Of a DNA stretch of 64,000 bases, positions 59,553-64,000 are shown one piece after another. Origin of the DNA: Gaiellasilicea sp963794385 (GTDB lineage Bacteria; Actinomycetota; Thermoleophilia; Gaiellales; Gaiellaceae); NCBI GenBank assembly GCA_963794385.1, contig CAWCDT010000007.1, forward strand, positions 211,806 to 275,805, in the 5' to 3' direction. Numbering within the stretch: position 1 is the first letter of the stretch; each line of letters opens with the position of its first letter. A program made the position numbers and the translations under genes. Below the pieces are notes generated by a model that was not told where the DNA came from, did no database searches, and saw nothing but the letters and a program-made list of their open reading frames with translations.

Positions 59553-59612
59553 ACGGAGGCAGAAGGGGTTCTCGTTGTTTGAACCAGAAGCCAGGGTGAC
59601 AGACTTGTGACC

Positions 59613-60245
59613 ATGCGTGAGCTGCGGCCGGGTGTCTGGCATTGGCAATCGTCGCATCCCGCCTGGAACGAGGAGGAGGACTGGCCCGAGGCTGTCTCGT
59701 CTTATGGGATCGAGCTCGGCAACGATTTCGTGTTGTTCGATCCGCTCGCCGTTCCCGACGAGCTACGTGAGCGCGCGACCGCCGTCGTCCTGACGGCGCC
59801 GTATCACGAGCGCGATGCCCGTGGACTTGGCGTCCCGGTGCACACGCCGCCGGCGGACACCTGGCAGGACTGGGTCGAGAAGTTCGACATCGACCCCGAC
59901 CGCGTGCGCGGCATGGAGAGTGATGACCTTGCCTGGCTTCGCGCGGGTGAAGGCGAAGGACACTTTCACGGTCCTGGAGCGTGGCCATTCGGCATCGACG
60001 CGTACGCGGGCCGCGAGGACAACGATCTCATCCTCTGGCTCCCGTCGATCGGCGCGATCGTCACCGGCGACTCGCTCTCCGACTTCGGCGACGGACTGGA
60101 CATCTGGATCGGCGATCGCAAGCACGTGACGCGCGACGATGTCGTCCAAAGGCTGCGTCCGCTGCTCGACCTGCCGGTCGAGCTCGTGCTGCCCGCACAC
60201 GGCGAGCCGACGGATCGCGCGGCGCTCGAGCACGTGCTCTCGTGA
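59613..60245 (+). CDS. metallo-beta-lactamase-fold-like protein with degenerate metal site
   Basis: ATG 59613 gives about 210 residues. The overall order is MBL-like: ELRPGVWHWQSSHPAWNEEE, YGIELGNDFVLFDPLAVPDE, VLTAPYHERDARGLG, DNDLILWLPSIGAIVTGDSL, LVLPAHGEPTDRAALEHVLS. The usual HxHxDH loop reads as TAPYHERDA, so only part of the metal site remains, while AHG at the end is kept. It is probably a hydrolase relative of unknown activity. It is flanked by members of the dispersed repeat family. Confidence 0.72.
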   Translation: MRELRPGVWHWQSSHPAWNEEEDWPEAVSSYGIELGNDFVLFDPLAVPDELRERATAVVLTAPYHERDARGLGVPVHTPPADTWQDWVEKFDIDPDRVRGMESDDLAWLRAGEGEGHFHGPGAWPFGIDAYAGREDNDLILWLPSIGAIVTGDSLSDFGDGLDIWIGDRKHVTRDDVVQRLRPLLDLPVELVLPAHGEPTDRAALEHVLS

Positions 60246-60286
60246 GCGGTGCCGGGAGGACCAGAGGCTCAGGCGACGTGGCGCCT

Positions 60287-60309
60287 TCCTGGGCCAGCGT
60301 CCGGGAATG
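60287..60309 (+). repeat. dispersed repeat, partial copy F
   Basis: TCCTGGGCCAGCGTCCGGGA, then ATG, matches the start of copy E (59521) with one substitution. It lies between the MBL-like and YCII genes. Confidence 0.5.
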
Positions 60310-60435
60310 ACGCCTGACGAAGTGAACCCGGATCGGCCGGAGCAGCGCTGAGTCTTCGGTGGTTTGTCAGTCTCTACCGCGAACGGGCGAGGCTGAGATG
60401 CGGCCGGAGCGGGCCGCCGAGAAAGGAGTCATGAG

Positions 60436-60786
60436 ATGACGCGGTACCTGATTTCGTTCCCCAGCGGCGCGATGGACCACATCCCCGCTGAGGAGTTTCC
60501 CGCCGTGGGAGAAGCTGCTCATGCGGTGGTCCAGGAGGCCATGGACGCAGGCGTGTTGGTGTTCGGCGGCGGGTTGGCCGAGAACGTGGATCCCGTCATG
60601 GTGGCCGGTGACGGGACGACCACCGCTGGCACGTACCCGCAGACCAAGGAGTTCAACGGCGGGTTCACGGTCCTCGACGTGACCTCTCGGGAGGCAGCCT
60701 TGGAGTGGGCCGCGAAGATCGCAGCCGCCTGCCGCTGTGCTCAAGAGGTCCGCGAGTTCGGGCCCGATTCAGCGGTGGGCAATTGA
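60436..60786 (+). CDS. YCII/DGPF-related domain protein
   Basis: The 116-residue protein starts at ATG 60436 behind AAAGGAGTC. It follows the YCII/DGPF pattern: MTRYLISFPSGAMDHIPAEE, EAMDAGVLVFGGGLAENVDP, GTYPQTKEFNGGFTVLDVTS and REAALEWAAKIAAACRCAQE, then VREFGPD. Relatives are small dimeric ferredoxin-like-fold proteins, often encoded near sigma factors. The catalytic role is unproven. Confidence 0.82.
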   Translation: MTRYLISFPSGAMDHIPAEEFPAVGEAAHAVVQEAMDAGVLVFGGGLAENVDPVMVAGDGTTTAGTYPQTKEFNGGFTVLDVTSREAALEWAAKIAAACRCAQEVREFGPDSAVGN

Positions 60787-60837
60787 ACGAAGCCCCAGGT
60801 CGCCCTTCATGCCCAAGGCTCCCGACAGACGATCGCC

Positions 60838-60939
60838 TGGGCCAGCGTGCTCTCGCCTGACATCGCTCGGATGACCTGCCGCGCTGAGTAGCGTGGCGCG
60901 TTAGGACAGAACGGCGTTGGTCAGGAGAGAGGACGCTCC
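60838..60939 (+). repeat. dispersed repeat, copy B (longest)
   Basis: It starts with the 33 bp identical to copy A, then CCGCGCT-GAGT-AGCGTGG (60879-60896, one G-U pair). It continues CGTTAGGACAGAACGGCGTT and GGTCAGG, which copy C shares. It joins the A-type and C-type copies into one family. Confidence 0.8.
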
Positions 60940-60992
60940 TTCCAACAAACGTGGACCGGCGCTGTCACTCGCTGAGCAGCCGTCAGCGCTTC

Positions 60993-61764
60993 ATGACCCT
61001 CCGCGAAGATGCGGCCGTGGGATGGGAGGCACTCGATCAGTGGGGTGACGACGTCGCCCGTCTCGAACCGCTCACTGGCGGAGTTGGCGTCAACGAGGTG
61101 GGGAGCGTGCGCGTCAATGGGCAGCTCGCCGTCGGTCGGCTCGGCAGGCGCAGCGACGCCGACCTCTCGTGGGAGACCGGGCTGTTGCGACACCTCGACC
61201 GTGAAGGGATGACGGTGCCGGTGCCGATCCCGACCACCGATGGCCGGCACTTTGCCGACGGTCTGGTCGTAATGACCAACGTGGAGGGCGGACCTGCCGA
61301 AACGAAGGCCGACTGGCGTCGCGTCGCCGACACACTCCGCCAGCTGCACCGACTGACGCACGGCTGGCCCCAACGCCCGGGCTGGCGATCGTCGACCGAT
61401 CTCCTGCATGCGGAAACCGGGACGAAGATCGACCTCGGCGCGATGCCGCCTGAGGGTGTCGTTCGATGCCGAGCAGCGTGGGCGCGGCTCACCGGACGAG
61501 AGCGGTGCGTCGTCCACGGCGACCCCAACCCGGGCAACATCCGCATGACGGCGGATCGGGGTCGCGCTGATCGACTGGGATGAGTCGCACGTCGACGTCC
61601 CCGACCTCGACCTGGTGTTGCCACACAACGCCGCCGGTCTCGACGACGACACGCACGACGTTGCCGCGCAAGCATACGCCGCATGGGAAGCCGCCGTCTG
61701 CTGGGACCCCAGCGGGACCGACGAGTTCGCAGTCAAGCGGCTCGCCGAGGTTCGAGCGGTCTGA
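60993..61764 (+). CDS. aminoglycoside phosphotransferase-like kinase, frameshifted
   Basis: ATG 60993 begins TLREDAAVGWEALDQWGDDV. LGRRSDADLSWETGLLRHLD, VVMTNVEGGPAETKADWRRV and the catalytic loop CVVHGDPNPGNIRM (Brenner HGDxxxxN motif) follow. A one-base shift near 61562 displaces the rest: VALIDWDESHVDVPDLDLV with the metal-binding Asp, then a helical end stopping at 61764. The joined length is about 256 residues. Family members phosphorylate antibiotics, choline or homoserine; the substrate is unknown. Confidence 0.8.
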
Positions 61765-61883
61765 GCAGCAGCAGCGAATCGACAGAGCGCACTAACGCTG
61801 CACGACGCGCACGTCGAGCCGCGGATCGAAGTAACTGACCGCGCCGGCGGAACGGTCTGGCTCTGCGAAGGAGCGAGGCCCAT

Positions 61884-61943
61884 CGCGCTGAGTAGCGTGG
61901 AGCGTTTAGGGCGGAACGGCGTTGGTCAGGCGACAGGACGCTC
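61884..61943 (+). repeat. dispersed repeat, copy C
   Basis: CGCGCTGAGTAGCGTGG and AGCGTTTAGGGCGGAACGGC, then GTTGGTCAGGCGACAGGACG, match copy B (60881-60937) with few substitutions. It lies in the 263-bp gap between the kinase and response regulator genes. Nothing else is evident in that gap. Confidence 0.75.
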
Positions 61944-62027
61944 GCTCAAGCGAGTGTCAGCGGTTGTTTCCTTCGCCGCCAGATCCGGCTTGGTCAAGCT
62001 CTGCCGGTCGGCTACCGCTAGGTCGGG

Positions 62028-62816
62028 TCAAGGTGCGCGCGCCGACGTGACGTAATTGCCTACTCCGATCAGTTCGCCGTCCGGGTTGAAGAACGGGAGC
62101 GACGTCATCATGAAGGGTTGCAGAGCTCCGTCGGCGGAGCGGAGATAGACGACGTCGGAGACGGGCGTTCGTCCCGTGAGGGCGCGCGCGAGTGGCTGCT
62201 CGTCCAAGGGGTACGGGGACCCATCGGCGCGCAGCCCGAGCACACCGCGAGCGCGCAGATCAGCGAGGCTTACCTGCCCGGGAGGAAACGGCAAATCGAG
62301 TACGGATGCGACGGCGGGGTTGTAGAACGGAATCGATTCGTCCGCCTTCACGACGAGCACGCCCTCCTCTGCACGGCCCGCCAGCGCGAGCAGAACCAGC
62401 GGCTCAATGTCGCTCGCGAGCGAGTGTTGGTCAGCGACCGCATGCTTCTCGATTAGGTCGGTGGTCGCGTTCAGCTGCAGTTTGTCCAGCAGCGGGAGGC
62501 CGAGCGCGTTTGCGCGTCTCCGCTTCTCCTCATCGGGCGCCCCCGTGTGGAGCATCAAGCGAGTCCGCGGCCGGAAGCTTCGGATTACTTCCGCAGCTCC
62601 GAAGCCGTCCAGGCGCGGCATATCGACATCAAGCAGCACCGTGTCGGGGTAGTGCTGCGCCACGAGCCGTACAGCCTCCAGCCCATCGCTCGCTTCGCCG
62701 ACGACGGTGACATGCGGGAGGAAACCAAGCAACCCGCCTAGCAACTCACGGAGGACGGCATCATCATCTGCGAAAACGACGCGGGCCGGCGCAGGTAAGC
62801 GTTCCGTTCCCTCCAC
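62028..62816 (-). CDS. response regulator with REC and PAS-like domains
   Basis: This is a 262-residue protein. The receiver domain (residues 10-130) has the acidic pocket VVFADDDAVLRELL, phosphoacceptor Asp63 in TVLLDVDMPRLDGFG, RLMLHTGAPDEE and the conserved Lys in LLDKLQL. A PAS-like domain (about residues 145-260) contains LVVKADESIPFYNPAVASVL, YPLDEQPLARALTGRTPVSD and QPFMMTSLPFFNPDGELIGV. There is no DNA-binding or enzymatic output domain. No partner kinase is next to it. Confidence 0.88.
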   Translation of the reverse strand: MEGTERLPAPARVVFADDDAVLRELLGGLLGFLPHVTVVGEASDGLEAVRLVAQHYPDTVLLDVDMPRLDGFGAAEVIRSFRPRTRLMLHTGAPDEEKRRRANALGLPLLDKLQLNATTDLIEKHAVADQHSLASDIEPLVLLALAGRAEEGVLVVKADESIPFYNPAVASVLDLPFPPGQVSLADLRARGVLGLRADGSPYPLDEQPLARALTGRTPVSDVVYLRSADGALQPFMMTSLPFFNPDGELIGVGNYVTSARAP

Positions 62817-63308
62817 AACCGCTGTCTCCCTTCCGGCTTCGTCACGCCGCTCGACACACTAGTGGCGATCGGCGGCTCCGGCCCGTCCCTCGGACAGAAG
62901 TCCAGAGCAACGTGCATCTTGTGGCGCGGTTGTCGCTTGCGCGCGGTGGACGTCGCTGCCGGAACTTCTGCTGACAAGGCCGCATGCCGTGATCACTGCC
63001 GTCGCGGCCTTAGTCGCGAAAGTCGACCAGCGTCTGCTCTAGCGCTCACTGGCGTTCTGCGCCGGGTGCACGCCTCGAACCGACAATGCAAGGCTCGGAT
63101 GACCATGCCGCGCTGAGTAGCGTTACGCTGACCGAGGCTGCGGGCCGTGATGCTCGCGGGCGTACCTGTCGCCGCCGGCGCCTAGTTGGTGCGTTCGCGG
63201 CGGACGCTGACCGAGACGATGTAGCGACCACCCGACCAATGGGGGGTTCGGTGCCAAGTTCGGCGGAGGCGAACTTCATTGCATCGTTCCAGGTTCGCAC
63301 GTCGAGCT
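62817..63308. other. 490-bp region without a supported gene
   Basis: Short overlapping frames exist on both strands but none has a recognisable protein pattern or ribosome binding site. The region contains repeat copy D at 63093-63123. It may include the damaged 3' part of the ORF that starts at 63593. Confidence 0.55.
63093..63123 (+). repeat. dispersed repeat, copy D
   Basis: GCTCGGATGACCATGCCGCG, then CTGAGTAGCGT, matches copy B at 60865-60893 except for one inserted A. The right arm of the hairpin is shortened. Confidence 0.6.
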
Positions 63309-63593
63309 TCAGCGTCCGAACCTTGCCGCGTTCCAACGTGCGATGACGCGCCAAGTGGGTCGTGCGGGCTCGCCGCGCAGCACGGCGCGAAGCTCGTCAA
63401 GCCCGTCGCCGACCACGGCGCGTTGCTCGGCATACCAGTCCGGCGGATCCTCGAGCGCGGCGAGGATGATCGCCCGCTCGTCGATCGTGAGCGCGAGCAG
63501 CGCCACCCCGTCATGGTTCGCGCGGTCGAGCCGATCGGCGAGCTCGACGGCACCGGCCTCCTTGACCATCCTCACGAGCTGCGCAACCCACAA
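63309..63593 (-). CDS. small hypothetical protein
   Basis: The 94-residue protein has a helix-rich pattern (AVELADRLDRANHDGVALLA, LTIDERAIILAALEDPPDW, then VVGDGLDELRAVLRG). The TIDERAIILAALEDPP segment recurs, as far as I can recall, in small actinobacterial proteins of unknown function. It could be a regulator or a toxin-antitoxin component. Nothing in the sequence decides this. Confidence 0.55.
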   Translation of the reverse strand: MWVAQLVRMVKEAGAVELADRLDRANHDGVALLALTIDERAIILAALEDPPDWYAEQRAVVGDGLDELRAVLRGEPARPTWRVIARWNAARFGR

Positions 63594-63667
63594 GGGGGAA
63601 ACCCTGGACGCCGGCGATCCTCACACGCTCGAGGATACGGCTCGGGATCGGAGGGGACCGACGCCAC

Positions 63668-63694
63668 CAGGACGTGCCCGAGTGTGCGGGGATG
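63668..63694 (+). repeat. dispersed repeat, partial copy G
   Basis: GAGTGTGCGGGGATGTCTCT and TGAGC within this interval resemble GCGTGCGGGAATGTCCCTTG of copy E with several substitutions. It lies between the 94-residue ORF and the partial hydrolase. Confidence 0.4.
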
Positions 63695-63717
63695 TCTCTT
63701 GAGCGGTCTGTCGTCGC

Positions 63718-64000
63718 CTAGGCCGCGACGCGCCGATATCCGCCGCTGACCCAGTCGACGACAAGGCGGCCGTATTCGTCCGCTGCTTGCTCCCACGCGA
63801 AGTGACCGGCGTCGAGAGGATGGATCTCGCTGCTTGGGAGGAGGTCGTCGAGGTACTGGTTGTTCGACCACGGCACGAGGTCATCGTCGCGCCCCGCCAC
63901 GATCTGGGTCGGCGTCGTGATCGACGGCAGCAGATCGCGCAACACCGGGTTCTGCTCGGGGTAACGCCGCACGAACCGGGCTGACTCCGCGAACCGACCG
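63718..64000 (-). CDS. alpha/beta-hydrolase, partial (N-terminus outside window)
   Basis: The frame is open from the window edge to its stop at 63718, giving 93 C-terminal residues. It contains LRDLLPSITTPTQIVAGRDD and DLVPWSNNQYLDDLLPSSEI, where the Asp of GRDDDLVP is the usual catalytic acid. HPLDAGHFAWEQAADEYGRL supplies the catalytic His. The nucleophile Ser lies outside the window. The substrate is unknown. Confidence 0.82.
   Translation of the reverse strand, partial: GRFAESARFVRRYPEQNPVLRDLLPSITTPTQIVAGRDDDLVPWSNNQYLDDLLPSSEIHPLDAGHFAWEQAADEYGRLVVDWVSGGYRRVAA

Larger units (their letters stand above)
59013..59612. other. 600-bp region without a supported gene
   Basis: Open frames here are short, change composition and have no recognisable protein pattern. 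The stretch is visibly less GC-rich at its left end (59040-59110). It carries two members of the dispersed repeat family, at 59430-59488 and 59521-59552. A decayed gene is possible but not demonstrable by eye. Confidence 0.6.

Noticed and set aside
59430..63694. CRISPR array
   Set aside because: The repeats are too divergent, irregularly spaced by hundreds of bases, and separated by genes instead of unique short spacers.

Overview
The window is a very GC-rich, gene-dense bacterial chromosome segment. GTG and TTG starts are frequent and adjacent genes often overlap by 4 bp (ATGA, GTGA). The lexA operator is of the CGAAC-N4-GTTCG type. These traits, plus many small conserved secreted and membrane proteins, suggest an actinobacterium. 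The class Thermoleophilia (Gaiella-like) is my best guess, but that is inference from gene content and style only.

Layout. 0-5 kb: MOSC protein, purF and purL, all on the minus strand. 5-17.7 kb: a mixed-strand accessory block with two EamA exporters, GNAT, ArsR and PadR regulators, glyoxalases, a methyltransferase, DUF1697, a secreted glycoside hydrolase, a second MOSC protein, a proline-racemase homologue, a peroxiredoxin and Ku. 17.7-23.7 kb: purQ, purS, purC, purB, purD and purA on the minus strand. The purine genes thus look like one block split at the purQ/purL junction, and purL has no ordinary start codon there. 24-27.4 kb: the classical rpsF-ssb-rpsR-rplI-dnaB cluster, with a 36-bp perfect palindrome between rplI and dnaB. 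27.5-34.2 kb: small membrane proteins, a cell-wall amidase, an aldo/keto reductase, an M15-like peptidase, an alcohol dehydrogenase remnant, a badly frameshifted cysteine synthase and an SDR.

34.3-41.3 kb is the most notable region, a compact selenocysteine island. It holds tRNA-Sec (selC, UCA anticodon, 8-bp acceptor stem), selA and selB, and an AhpD-like peroxidase gene whose redox motif reads Cys-His-Tyr-UGA. The frame then continues through a conserved C-terminal half. This is very probably a selenoprotein, and it heads a short operon with a cupin and a nitrilase.

41.3-58.2 kb: VanW-like protein, LOG-type nucleotide hydrolase, site-2 protease, MoaD-MoaE fusion, GntR regulator, methylmalonyl-CoA mutase large subunit, PhoX-like protein, an ABC-2 exporter operon, glycosyltransferase, secG, tRNA-Leu, lexA with its SOS box, a lipoprotein, the RNase P RNA (rnpB) and an M23-like protein. 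58.4-64 kb: an accessory tract of single small genes separated by a dispersed hairpin-containing repeat family.

At least ten conserved genes, including the essential ssb, are interrupted by single-base frameshifts at GC-rich spots. This pattern points to residual indel errors in the assembly more than to wholesale gene decay. Frameshifted entries are therefore described as reconstructed genes.
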